Origin: CBCXVS01 sp965178525 | GTDB lineage: Bacteria > Tectomicrobia > Entotheonellia > Entotheonellales > Entotheonellaceae | Length of the DNA stretch: 32,781 bases | Reading direction: 5' to 3' | NCBI GenBank assembly: GCA_965178525.1 | Contig: CBCXVS010000047.1 | Span: forward strand, 1-32,781 | Shown here: in pieces, positions 16,252 to 24,265 of the stretch | Layout of the letters: each line of letters starts with the position of its first letter | Numbering within the stretch: the first letter of the stretch is position 1 | Notes under the pieces: model-generated | What the model was told of the DNA's origin: nothing | Database searches by the model: none | The model's input: only the letters and a program-made list of their open reading frames with translations | Position numbers and translations under genes: made by a program

Positions 16252-17761
16252 ATGTATCTCGACTTTTATGGGCTTAGCAAGGCACCATTCCAGATCACGC
16301 CGGACCCGGAATTTCTCTTTTTGAGCCCCAGTCATAAAGTCGCCTTGGGAGCCATTATTTATGGTATAGAAGACCGCCAAGGATTCGTTACCATTACAGG
16401 TGAAGTGGGGCTGGGGAAGACCACCATCCTCCGTTCCTATCTAGAGCGTGTTGATCCGCAACAGCTCCGGACAATTTGTATTTTCAATGCCAATACGTCT
16501 TTTGAAGGGCTCCTCAAAACCATATATGCCGAATCCGATCTCGAGTATACGAGCGAAGCTCTCTTCGACACCGTTAAGCAACTCCACCAGACGCTGATCC
16601 AAGAATACCGCCAGGGCCGCAACGTCGCGCTCATCATCGACGAAGCGCAAAATATGCCGCTGGAAGCCCTGGAAAATCTCCGCCTACTGTCCAACCTCGG
16701 AACGGCTACAGAAAAACTGCTGCAGACCGTCTTGGTCGGTCAGCCAGAACTCGAACACCTCCTTAACAGCAATGAATTGCGTCAACTTAAACAACGCCTC
16801 GTCATCCACGAAACGATCGAACCCCTGACCACAAAAGAGAGTCTAGCCTACAATCCGTCACCGCCTAGATAAAGTGACGACCCACGACGATCCTATTTTC
16901 ACCAAACGGGCGCAGCGACTCCTGGTGAAAGCGGCACGAGGTACACCTCGCGTGCTGAACACGCTCTGCACGAATGCACTGATTGCGGGCGTGGGGTATC
17001 AAGAAAAGCCATTATCGGCCAAATCCGTCAAGCAAGTGGTCGCCAACTTGATCGGCAAGCCCGGCGCCTCACGTCTCACGCGTCGCCTAGCCTATGGGGG
17101 AGTTGCAGTTTCTGCTGCGGTGCTCGTGCTGAGCTTTCTGTGGTTCTCACGCTCTGAGACGTCCGTCATCGCACATTTGATCGATCCTAAGGCGTCAGAA
17201 TCCATTCGTACATCTATCACGACAAAGTTAAAAGCTCTGAATCCGTCGCGCCTTTTCTCCGCTTCGACAGAGCACCCCGATCCTGTCCGAATGCCCACCC
17301 TCCCCCCTCCGGAAATACCTGTGTCCGAACGACCTATCGAACTGGCCTCAGGGACACCCGCGCCTCCTCCTACGGAGGGCTCCACTGTTCCTGACACGAC
17401 GGCGAGCCCCCCGGTGCAATTGCCAGAGACGAGCGGACAAAAAGGTACACCAAACCTCCAAGTGGAGATGCTGCCTGATCCACCAAGTCCTGTAGTCATA
17501 GAATCAGCCACTGCGGTCACCAGCACGCCACCTCCACCGGACGTTGAGGCCGCAACGTTTCCTATTACAATCTCCGTCAGTCCGGGGGAGAACATCTCTT
17601 CGATCGCCCTGGAAATTTATGGTTTTGCAAACGATGAATTGTTTGTTCTGATTCAGAAGAACAATCCTCAAATCCAGGACCTCAAGGCGATCAAAACGGG
17701 CGACAAACTCCTGTTACCGGCTCTGCCTGACACCTTTGAAAAATTTCGGGGAGCAGGGTAA
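16252..17761 (+). pseudogene. ExeA/GspA-type AAA ATPase with LysM-like tail, frameshifted
   Basis: The first part (16252-16872) starts with the family's 'MYLDFYGLSKAPFQITPDPE'. It has Walker A GEVGLGKTT at residues 50-58 and Walker B 'ALIIDEAQ' near 124-131, and continues to 'TTKESLAY'. It then goes out of frame and stops at 16870-16872. Removing one A from the AA at 16852-16853 restores 'IRHRLDKVTTHDDPIFTKRA' and the rest of the protein to 17761. That part adds the end of the ATPase domain, a membrane helix (about 17083-17151), a Pro/Thr-rich periplasmic linker and a LysM-like C-terminus ('VSPGENISSIALEIYG ... GDKLLLP'). ExeA-type proteins couple ATP hydrolysis to peptidoglycan remodelling for secretion machinery. 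The lesion is one base and has no slippery heptamer, so it is either a recent mutation or a sequence error. Confidence 0.8.
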
Positions 17762-17788
17762 GCGACTGGGCATAATTGCCTATACGTA

Positions 17789-17820
17789 TTTTTCCAGAGG
17801 AAAAATATAATTTTAATTTT
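17789..17820 (+). terminator. AT-rich intrinsic terminator after the exeA-like gene
   Basis: TTTTTCC, loop AGA, GGAAAAA (17789-17805), followed by TATAATTTTAATTTT. The stem is 7 bp and AT-rich, with a clear T-rich tail. It lies 28 bases after the stop codon and between convergent genes. Confidence 0.6.
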
Positions 17821-17884
17821 GCCTCAGTACGTAATGCAAGCCCATCGGCAGCCGAGAGGGTTGCCCTCTCCCCGGTATACGGCT

Positions 17885-18607
17885 TCAGACCCCAGATGGC
17901 ACGTCGACACCATGTTGGGCACAGAATGCAGCGAGTTCTTGCGGGGAACGTACTTTTTTACACCGTGCCCCAGAGACGCTCCGTACCCGTGCGGCACATG
18001 TTGACCAATCCGTATCAACAGCAACCACCCCCTGCACAATGCTAACGTATCGTGGCGTATACGCCGCTCTGCTTGGCCGTCGTGACGAGGCCGAGGCCGT
18101 TGAGGCCGAGGTATCTCCACGACCCGCAGGTACGACTGGATCATCCGGATCACCAACGCGACCCTGGAAAAGCGGCGGTTGTACACCACTGGCAAAGGTA
18201 CGAGCGATCACATCAACCCGTTCATTATTCGGATCGCCACTGTGACCACGTACATGTTGCCAGCGAATATCGGCGTGGGCGAGCTGTGCCAGGCGTTGCC
18301 ATAAAACGCGATTCTTCACCGGTGTCCCCGCAGTCGTCACCCAACCACGCCGCTGCCAGGCAGGGAGCCATTTGGTCAGCCCGTCGAGGACGTACCGGCT
18401 ATCGGTGTAAACGGTAAGCGGTTGTGTGCCGAGATGTTCTAAGGCGGCAATGACTGCTTGCAGTTCCATACGATTATTGGTGCTATTCGTTTGTGTAGCC
18501 CCAAGCTCCCGCACCATACCATCCGGATAGAGGATACGGACGCCCCAACCTCCAGGTCCCGGATTCCCCAGGCACGAACCATCCGTATAGGCAATGGCGC
18601 CACTCAT
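17885..18607 (-). CDS. rnhA: Ribonuclease HI with C-terminal hybrid-binding-like domain
   Basis: RNase HI cleaves the RNA strand of RNA/DNA hybrids. Numbered from ATG 18607 (240 residues), the four catalytic carboxylates are D9 in YTDGSCLGNPGPGGWG, E48 in NNRMELQA, D69 in YTDSRYVL and D132 in the 'NNERVDVIA' segment, with H122 in the RGHSGD loop. An in-frame GTG at 18670 would add 21 residues; 18607 is preferred because family members begin just before the first strand. Beyond the usual 150 residues there is a low-complexity linker (about 150-185) and a small domain at about 186-232. That domain has a conserved-looking W201, C204, G213 and K217-K218, resembling the viroplasmin/hybrid-binding domain normally at the N-terminus of eukaryotic RNase H1. 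The catalytic call is firm; the extra domain is inferred from pattern. Confidence 0.93.
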   Translation of the reverse strand: MSGAIAYTDGSCLGNPGPGGWGVRILYPDGMVRELGATQTNSTNNRMELQAVIAALEHLGTQPLTVYTDSRYVLDGLTKWLPAWQRRGWVTTAGTPVKNRVLWQRLAQLAHADIRWQHVRGHSGDPNNERVDVIARTFASGVQPPLFQGRVGDPDDPVVPAGRGDTSASTASASSRRPSRAAYTPRYVSIVQGVVAVDTDWSTCAARVRSVSGARCKKVRSPQELAAFCAQHGVDVPSGV

Positions 18608-18670
18608 AAGTGCTGACTCATATAGGACATCTTTGGCCCCCCGTTTGCAGAAAAAATAGGTCATAGCCAC

Positions 18671-18986
18671 AGGCTAAGAATCGTCTGGGATCAACCCATC
18701 GGTTGTGAGGCTAATGGACACATGATAGGCTGTCAAGCACACCAGAAGCGTTGTGGAGTTGTGTGAGCTGGTGAGTTCACAGTCAGGGATGGAAAATATC
18801 TGCCTTCTATGGCAGACAAAACGGTTGTCAAGAAAGTTGCTCCCCAGATCACAACAGGGTAAGCTCAAGGGGAATTATTTTTTCTATGAGGCGCGGGGAA
18901 TAGACCACGCGTCTCGGCAGTTTCCTGGGCACAATGACACATACCTGCTGTACGCGGCAGCGTACCCACCACCCATACGGAGGACT
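18671..18986. other. Divergent spacer between rnhA and the thioredoxin gene
   Basis: No gene is supported. Short features only: a small hairpin TCTGCC/GGCAGA near 18801-18818 and a T-rich patch at 18878-18885. An open frame continues upstream of the thioredoxin gene from 18753, but it shows no protein-like character. Confidence 0.4.
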
Positions 18987-18992
18987 ATGAGC

Positions 18993-19325
18993 ATGGCAGA
19001 ACCACAAGAGATTACCGCAGCAAACTTCGAGACGGAAGTGCTCCAGGCAGACAAACCCGTCCTCGTCGATTTCTGGGCTCCCTGGTGCGGTCCTTGCCGC
19101 GTTATCGGCCCTTTGGTCGAAGAGTTGGCCGATGAGTATGCCGAACAGCTGAAGGTGGGCAAGCTCAATGTGGACGATCACCCGTCCATCGCTCAGAATT
19201 ACGATATTCGTGGCATCCCGGCACTCCTGTTCTTTCAGGGCGGTGAGCACGTCGACACCGTCGTGGGCGCGGTACCCAAGACTGTATTGCAACAGCACTG
19301 TGATCATGTAATCAATGACGCCTGA
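18993..19325 (+). CDS. Thioredoxin
   Basis: A 110-residue single-domain thioredoxin, a general cytoplasmic disulfide reductase. The active site WCGPC is at residues 31-35 within 'VLVDFWAPWCGPCR', and the cis-proline segment is 'IRGIPALLFF'. GGAGG (18979-18983) is 9 bases before ATG 18993 and only 3 before the in-frame ATG at 18987, so 18993 is preferred; the alternative adds two residues. The length and all key residues are normal. It stands alone between rnhA (divergent) and the HD-domain gene. No thioredoxin reductase is present in the window. Confidence 0.93.
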   Translation: MAEPQEITAANFETEVLQADKPVLVDFWAPWCGPCRVIGPLVEELADEYAEQLKVGKLNVDDHPSIAQNYDIRGIPALLFFQGGEHVDTVVGAVPKTVLQQHCDHVINDA

Positions 19326-19429
19326 CCGGCTGCAGCCAGCGATCGATACCTGTTTCAGTACCTGGACAGCATTACCTTTCTACGTGCCTCCAGAGAAAAG
19401 ATATCCATGTAATTTGGTTTCGGTACTTA

Positions 19430-19478
19430 CCGGGAGCCGTAGAGGCTCCCGGCTCAGGAGCCGAGGGCATCGGACGCC
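19430..19478. repeat. Clustered GC-rich hairpins between trx and HD gene
   Basis: CCGGGAGCC, loop GTAGA, GGCTCCCGG (19430-19452) is a perfect 9-bp stem. It runs into GGCTC-A-GGAGCC, an overlapping alternative stem, and then GGGC...GCCC (19464-19478). The core GGGAGCC/GGCTCCC matches the hairpin at 7347-7365. There is no T tract, so this is more like a dispersed palindromic unit than a standard terminator. Confidence 0.45.
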
Positions 19479-19508
19479 CCATAGAGATGTATGGGAAGGG
19501 CGCAAGGG

Positions 19509-20339
19509 ATGTTTAACCCGACGGAAATATTGATACAGGCTTTTGCGGAACGCCTACAGCACGCCTATGAGAACATGTATGGTCAATGGGAGCCGAGCTT
19601 CCCCAGCATCCTCAGCTGGGCAGGCCGGATGGCCCTCGAATGTATTGCCAATAGCGATGCCCTCTACCACGATGTCGAACACACCATCATGGTCACCCTC
19701 GTGGGACAAGAAATTTTGAAAGGGAAACATATCCGCGAGGGCGGGGTCCTACCGAACGACTGGCTCCATTTTGTGATTTCACTGATGTGTCACGATATCG
19801 GTTACGTGCGCGGCGTCTGCCGCGCCGATCGTGAAGACGCCTACACCACCGGCATCGGCGATGACATGATCACCCTCCTTCCTGGCGCCACGGATGCCGC
19901 CTTGACGCCTTATCATATTGATCGTGGCAAACGCTTTATCCAGGAACGGTTTGAGGGGCATCAGCTCATTGATACCGATATCATCGCAGAAAATATTGAA
20001 CGCACCCGCTTTCCAGTGCCCGACGACAGCGACCATCAAGGCACAGCCGATTTTCCGGGTCTCGTGCGGGCAGCGGATTTGATCGGACAGCTCGCCGATC
20101 CGAATCATCTGCAAAAGCTCCCGGCACTGTTCTATGAGTTTGAAGAAACGGGCACGAGTGTCAAGCTCGGCTATCAAAACCCGGATGATCTACGTGAGGA
20201 TTATCCCTCCTTCTATTGGAATGTGGTCTGCCGCTATATCCGGGATGGCGTGCATTATTTACGTCTGACACAAGAAGGCAAGCAGTGGATTGCCAACCTG
20301 TATGCCCACGTTTTTGCCGTTGAGCACCACCAGCACTAA
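19509..20339 (+). CDS. HD-domain metal-dependent phosphohydrolase-like protein
   Basis: A protein of 276 residues from ATG 19509, chosen because GGAAGGG lies 8 bases upstream; an in-frame ATG at 19491 would add six residues. Metal-binding residues typical of HD domains are seen in 'ALYHDVEHTIMVTLVGQE' and 'LMCHDIGYVRGVCRAD', with a later Asp-rich helix 'LVRAADLIGQLADP'. The overall layout resembles the Npun_R2479 family of HD metalloproteins. HD proteins typically hydrolyse phosphate esters of nucleotides or signalling molecules; the substrate here is unknown. It is followed by a convergent gene and an AT-rich gap (20340-20451) with a weak AAGAAGA/TCTTCTT stem. Confidence 0.8.
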   Translation: MFNPTEILIQAFAERLQHAYENMYGQWEPSFPSILSWAGRMALECIANSDALYHDVEHTIMVTLVGQEILKGKHIREGGVLPNDWLHFVISLMCHDIGYVRGVCRADREDAYTTGIGDDMITLLPGATDAALTPYHIDRGKRFIQERFEGHQLIDTDIIAENIERTRFPVPDDSDHQGTADFPGLVRAADLIGQLADPNHLQKLPALFYEFEETGTSVKLGYQNPDDLREDYPSFYWNVVCRYIRDGVHYLRLTQEGKQWIANLYAHVFAVEHHQH

Positions 20340-20451
20340 GTCCTGCACACTGCAAATAAAGAGCGGTTAGCTCAAAAAGAAGATACAAGATTTCTTCTTC
20401 CAGTTTTATTATACTCGTTTTAACGCGGGTCGATACGAAGCTGACCCGGTT

Positions 20452-21048
20452 TCATGGAACCAGGACACGGCAGGACCATCCGGTGCTGGTACGCGTAAAC
20501 AAGCGCCGGTCATGGAGACGGTCGTCAGGGGAGCCGTGCCAGACATCAACTTTGGTTGGATAGACATACACACCACGCAGTGATGCTGGCAACGGTACGG
20601 TCTCGGCCTTAGGATAGCGTTGCTTGAGTGCGCCGATCCCCTGTAGCAATGTTTCCCGTGAGGGAATGGGTTGGCTCTGGGAGCGGCAGGTTTCGTAGTA
20701 ATGTTCGAGTACCCGTGCGGCATGCCCCTTGCGCTCCCAGTACTGTTGCAGGCGCTCCGGTTCCATCGTCTCGAGGCGGCCATATACACGGTATTGCCGT
20801 TGCACGGTGGCCCAGAAGAGGTGGAGGGAACACTGCCCAGGAGCTGTCGCCTGTTGCCACTTCGGACTGTTGACATTCAGCAATAAGCTAAAGCCTTTGG
20901 CATCAATATCCCGCAGCGCAATCGCCCGCACTTCAGGCCGCCCTTCCGCCGTCACCGTCGCAAAAAAGCACACATCTACATATGGATCGTGCCGCTGCCT
21001 TGCCTGCGCCCGTGCCGCCAGAATATCTGCCACCGGATCTGCTAGCAT
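20452..21048 (-). CDS. PNPOx-family flavoprotein, pyridoxamine 5'-phosphate oxidase-like
   Basis: A 198-residue split-barrel flavoprotein of the pyridoxamine phosphate oxidase superfamily. It begins 'DPVADILAARAQA', then 'FFATVTAEGRPEVRAIALRD', 'LFWATVQRQYRVYGRLE' (the FMN-binding strand of PdxH is similar) and a C-terminus with 'RLHDRRLFTR', matching the RLHDR segment of PdxH that closes on PLP. It is somewhat shorter than classical PdxH and lacks a strong 'SRPRxSQ' segment, so it could be a PdxH or a related FMN oxidoreductase. It starts 38 bases after the stop of livK on the same strand and could be read through from the liv operon. Confidence 0.75.
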   Translation of the reverse strand: MLADPVADILAARAQARQRHDPYVDVCFFATVTAEGRPEVRAIALRDIDAKGFSLLLNVNSPKWQQATAPGQCSLHLFWATVQRQYRVYGRLETMEPERLQQYWERKGHAARVLEHYYETCRSQSQPIPSRETLLQGIGALKQRYPKAETVPLPASLRGVYVYPTKVDVWHGSPDDRLHDRRLFTRTSTGWSCRVLVP

Positions 21049-21086
21049 AACTCACCGAGTTGACAGGGGATGCATCCTATCTCATC

Positions 21087-22193
21087 TTACTTTTTCACGT
21101 AGTCGTAATTCCCCTTGCTCCATTCATAGAAGACGTAGCCAGGAGCCGTCACATCGCCTTTATCGTCAAAACTGATGTTACCGAGGACAGTGTTGAATTT
21201 GTTCTCATTCAGGGATTTTAACATCTTGTCGAAATCGGTTGCGCCCGCCTTTGCCGCGGCCTGCGCCCAGGCCTGAATGGCAGCATACGTATAGAGGACA
21301 TAGCCCTCCGGCTCAATGCCGGCATCGCGAAAACGTTTGACTACGGGCGCGGCATCAGGATTCTTACGCGGATCCGGGCTAAAGGTCATGAGCGTCCCTT
21401 CGCCCACATCACCCGTGATCTGCCAATATTCCTGGGTCACCAGGGCATCGCCGGAGATGAGCTGAGCGTTGAGGCCACGCTCCCGCGCCTGGCGCAAAAT
21501 CAAACCGGCTTCGGTATGATAACCGCCAAGATAGATGACGCCGATATCATTTGCCTTCATCTTCGACACCAACGCCGAGTAATCCTTTTCACCCGCCGTA
21601 TATGCTTCGTACATGGTTTCGGTCATGTCACGTTTCTTCAGTTGCTTCCGCGTCTCATCGGCGAGCCCCTTGCCATACGCAGTCTTATCATGTAGGACAG
21701 CGATCTTTTCTTTGCCATAGTGATCGGCAATGTAGTTCCCGGCAACTATCCCCTGCTGGTCATCACGCCCACAGACCCGGTAGACGCCCGGGCCGCCTTC
21801 ATCCGTCAGCTTTGGATTCGTCGAGGCAGGCGAAATTTGCACGATGCCCTCCTCGTCATAGACGGCCGAAGCCGGAATTGAGGAACCGGAACAGAAGTGG
21901 CCGGCCATAAACACGACCCCTTTGTTGATCATCTGATTGGCGACGGCCACCGCCTGTTTCGGATCGCAGGCATCATCGCCAATTTCCAGCTTGAGTTTCT
22001 GGCCCAGCACCCCCCCAGCCGCATTGATATCTTTGACCGCCATCTCGGCGCCAGCTTTCATTTGCTGGCCGAACGAGGCATATTGACCCGTCATGGGCCC
22101 GGCGGTGGCGATCATGATATCCGCACAGGCCGCCGTCCATCCGATCACGGTCCCTATCAGTACAGTGAACAACATGACAACGAGCTTTTTCAC
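21087..22193 (-). CDS. livK: Branched-chain amino acid ABC transporter substrate-binding protein
   Basis: A 368-residue periplasmic binding protein of the LivK/Leu-Ile-Val family. GTG 22193 is chosen because GGAGGAAGAG lies 6-8 bases before it and a clean Sec signal follows ('MKKLVVMLFTVLIGTVIGW', cleavage near ACA-D). The open frame extends upstream to 22385, but that part is not protein-like. Family features include 'IATAGPMTGQYASFGQQMK', 'GAEMAVKDINAAGGVLGQ', 'GDDACDPKQAV', 'GHFCSGSSIPA', 'RVCGRDDQQG' and 'YTYAAIQAWAQA'. It is the last gene of the minus-strand liv operon, after livF and a DUF6867 gene. The ligand is most likely leucine, isoleucine or valine, but related proteins bind other amino acids or amides. 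Confidence 0.95.
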   Translation of the reverse strand: MKKLVVMLFTVLIGTVIGWTAACADIMIATAGPMTGQYASFGQQMKAGAEMAVKDINAAGGVLGQKLKLEIGDDACDPKQAVAVANQMINKGVVFMAGHFCSGSSIPASAVYDEEGIVQISPASTNPKLTDEGGPGVYRVCGRDDQQGIVAGNYIADHYGKEKIAVLHDKTAYGKGLADETRKQLKKRDMTETMYEAYTAGEKDYSALVSKMKANDIGVIYLGGYHTEAGLILRQARERGLNAQLISGDALVTQEYWQITGDVGEGTLMTFSPDPRKNPDAAPVVKRFRDAGIEPEGYVLYTYAAIQAWAQAAAKAGATDFDKMLKSLNENKFNTVLGNISFDDKGDVTAPGYVFYEWSKGNYDYVKK

Positions 22194-22275
22194 GATCTCT
22201 TCCTCCTCATCTTTATCACGGGTTGCGAGACAGGACACACCCCCCAACGGTGCGTCACAACAGGGCTGCCCGACA

Positions 22276-22629
22276 TCAGCTAGCAGCCGGTGTTTTCTCG
22301 CGCCAGGTAAAAAGCCAACGCCGTTCATATATCCAAGGATACTGGCGGACCAATTGACGCACGTGGTAGAAACGATACGCGACAAGCATCACCACCAAAA
22401 TGACCGCAGTCGACACCACATACCCACTCAGGGATAAGAGGTGTCCCTCAAACAGTGCGTAGGTCAAAAATCGCGCCCCCAGCCCAAGTAGCACGCTGTA
22501 GAGCACAGCCAACCCACGCGGCTGCCAGGCCGTGGCCAGCGCCCGACCCGTCATCCACGCCGCCCCCCCAAACAATACCACCGTCATCCCAATAAAAACA
22601 GCAATCGACGATCCAACTAGACTTTCCAT
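22276..22629 (-). CDS. DUF6867-like small membrane protein in the liv operon
   Basis: A 117-residue protein from ATG 22629 with three hydrophobic segments. It has an N-terminal helix followed by 'GGAAWMTGRALATAWQPRGL', then 'LLGLGARFLTYALFEGHLLS', a third helix, and a basic C-terminus 'QYPWIYERRWLFTWREK'. This matches the pattern I associate with DUF6867, a small family often found among branched-chain amino acid transporter genes in proteobacteria. Its place between livF and livK supports that. An accessory role in the transporter is inferred; no function is established here. A seven-residue-longer start at 22650 is possible, but it runs through the repeated GCATGCCGC sequence. Confidence 0.7.
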   Translation of the reverse strand: MESLVGSSIAVFIGMTVVLFGGAAWMTGRALATAWQPRGLAVLYSVLLGLGARFLTYALFEGHLLSLSGYVVSTAVILVVMLVAYRFYHVRQLVRQYPWIYERRWLFTWREKTPAAS

Positions 22630-22657
22630 GCCGTATTCCGCATGCCGCATGCCGCAT

Positions 22658-23374
22658 TCATTCCACCTGTCCCCCTTCGAGGTACGCGGCGTGGATGCGG
22701 GGATTGGCGAGAAGTTCCGCTCCTGTGCCCGACATCACCACCTGACCCGTGGCCATGACATAGCCACGATGCGCCAAACGCAAGGCGTGATAAGCATTCT
22801 GCTCCACCAAGAATACGGTCATGCCCTCACGTTGATTAATCTCCTTGATGACCGCGAACAACTGCTTGACAATCATCGGCGCCAATCCCAGCGACGGCTC
22901 ATCGAGGAGCAAGAGCTTGGGCCGGCTCATCAAGGCCCGCCCAATCGCCAACATCTGCTGTTCGCCTCCCGAGAGGGTGCCGCCGCGCTGGTTCATCCGC
23001 GTCTGCAATGCCGGAAACAAACCAAACACCCGCTCCACGTCAGCCTCGAAATGCGCCTCATTCGTCGGGATAGCTCCCATCTGCAAATTTTCCAATACGG
23101 TCATACGCGGAAAAATCCGGCGTCCTTCGGGCGCCTGGGCCACACCGCGATGGATGATGTCATGGGTGGGCAGATGGGTAATGTCCTGGCCGTCGAGATA
23201 CACCGCACCCTGTGCAGCCCGAGGGTTGCCGCAGATCGTCATCAGCAAAGTCGACTTGCCCGCGCCATTTGCGCCGATGAGGGTGACAATCTCACCGGCC
23301 TCGACCTCGATGTCAACGCCTTTGAGCGCCTCGATCTGGCCGTAAAACGTGTGTACATCCCGAACACGCAACAT
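22658..23374 (-). CDS. livF: Branched-chain amino acid ABC transporter ATPase LivF
   Basis: A 238-residue ATPase with Walker A GANGAGKST (34-42), Q-loop region 'APEGRRIFPRMTV', signature LSGGEQQ (134-140), Walker B LLLLDEP (154-160) and H-loop 'VEQN' with Q for H, as is usual in LivF. LivF and LivG form the cytoplasmic ATPase pair that drives LivH and LivM. It starts 9 bases after the livG stop on the same strand, so co-expression is expected. The length and motifs are all normal. Confidence 0.97.
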   Translation of the reverse strand: MLRVRDVHTFYGQIEALKGVDIEVEAGEIVTLIGANGAGKSTLLMTICGNPRAAQGAVYLDGQDITHLPTHDIIHRGVAQAPEGRRIFPRMTVLENLQMGAIPTNEAHFEADVERVFGLFPALQTRMNQRGGTLSGGEQQMLAIGRALMSRPKLLLLDEPSLGLAPMIVKQLFAVIKEINQREGMTVFLVEQNAYHALRLAHRGYVMATGQVVMSGTGAELLANPRIHAAYLEGGQVE

Positions 23375-23383
23375 GTGGCTAGC

Positions 23384-24265
23384 CTATCTCTTATCCCGCT
23401 CCGCCCGCAGCACTTCGGCGACCTCGGGAGGCAGCTCGACCTCGTCTTCTTCGCCGAGATACGCCTTGATCACGGCGGGATCGGTACGCACCGCCGCCGG
23501 CACGTCATCGGCGATCTTGCGGCCATAATCGAGCACGACGATGTGGTCGGAAATCTCCATGACGACATTCATGTCATGCTCGATCAACAGCAACCCGATG
23601 CCTTGCTCGTCACGGATGCGGCGCAACAGGTCATTGAGTTCCGCCGATTCGCGCGGATTGAGGCCGGCGGCAGGCTCGTCCAAACAGAGCAGAATCGGTT
23701 CCGTACACATACTGCGGGCGATCTCCAGCCGCCGTTGCGCGCCATAGGGTAGATTTCCCGCTTCCCAATCGGCATAGTCCAAGAGCTGCACCTGATCGAG
23801 CCAGAAACGAGCCTTGCCGATCGCCATGCGCTCGGCCTGACGATAGCGGGGCAAGCCAAGAATCCCCGCGACCGAGAACATCGAGGCGCGCATCAGCATA
23901 TTGTGTTGCGCCACAATCAGATTTTCCAGCACCGTCATTCTGGCAAACAGCCGGATGTTTTGAAACGTGCGCACCACCCCGGCCCGCTGCGCAATGCGAA
24001 AGCCTTCCATCTGTTCCAACAACATCGGCCCGTGCGGATGATGCAGGGTCAGCCGCCCGACCGTCGGCTTGTAAAAACCCGTCAAGCAGTTGAACACGGT
24101 CGTTTTCCCAGCGCCATTCGGGCCGATAATGGCCGTAATCTCACCTCGCATCGCCTCAAATGAGAGGTCATCGACCGCCACCAACCCGCCAAACTGCATC
24201 GTCATGTGCTCAACGGTAAGCAATGTCGTACCGGCGGTCAGACGAGACGCCGAAGCGTGGGTCAT
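23384..24265 (-). CDS. livG: Branched-chain amino acid ABC transporter ATPase LivG
   Basis: A 293-residue ATPase with Walker A GPNGAGKTT (48-56). It has the LivG-type Q-loop 'VVRTFQNIRLFARMTVLENL' and a divergent signature 'LPYGAQRRLEIARSM', typical of LivG, followed by the Walker B 'ILLCLDEPAAGLNP' and 'LIEHDM'. The C-terminus is about 30 residues longer than average ('GEEDEVELPPEVAEVL'). Its start overlaps the end of livM by four bases (24262-24265), a sign of translational coupling. Confidence 0.97.
   Translation of the reverse strand: MTHASASRLTAGTTLLTVEHMTMQFGGLVAVDDLSFEAMRGEITAIIGPNGAGKTTVFNCLTGFYKPTVGRLTLHHPHGPMLLEQMEGFRIAQRAGVVRTFQNIRLFARMTVLENLIVAQHNMLMRASMFSVAGILGLPRYRQAERMAIGKARFWLDQVQLLDYADWEAGNLPYGAQRRLEIARSMCTEPILLCLDEPAAGLNPRESAELNDLLRRIRDEQGIGLLLIEHDMNVVMEISDHIVVLDYGRKIADDVPAAVRTDPAVIKAYLGEEDEVELPPEVAEVLRAERDKR

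Noticed and set aside
16840..16880. Programmed ribosomal frameshift in exeA
   Set aside because: No slippery heptamer and no downstream structure; a plain one-base change is enough.
22532..23752. Plus-strand 406-codon frame over livF and livG
   Set aside because: Shadow frame; the minus strand encodes complete ABC ATPases with all motifs.
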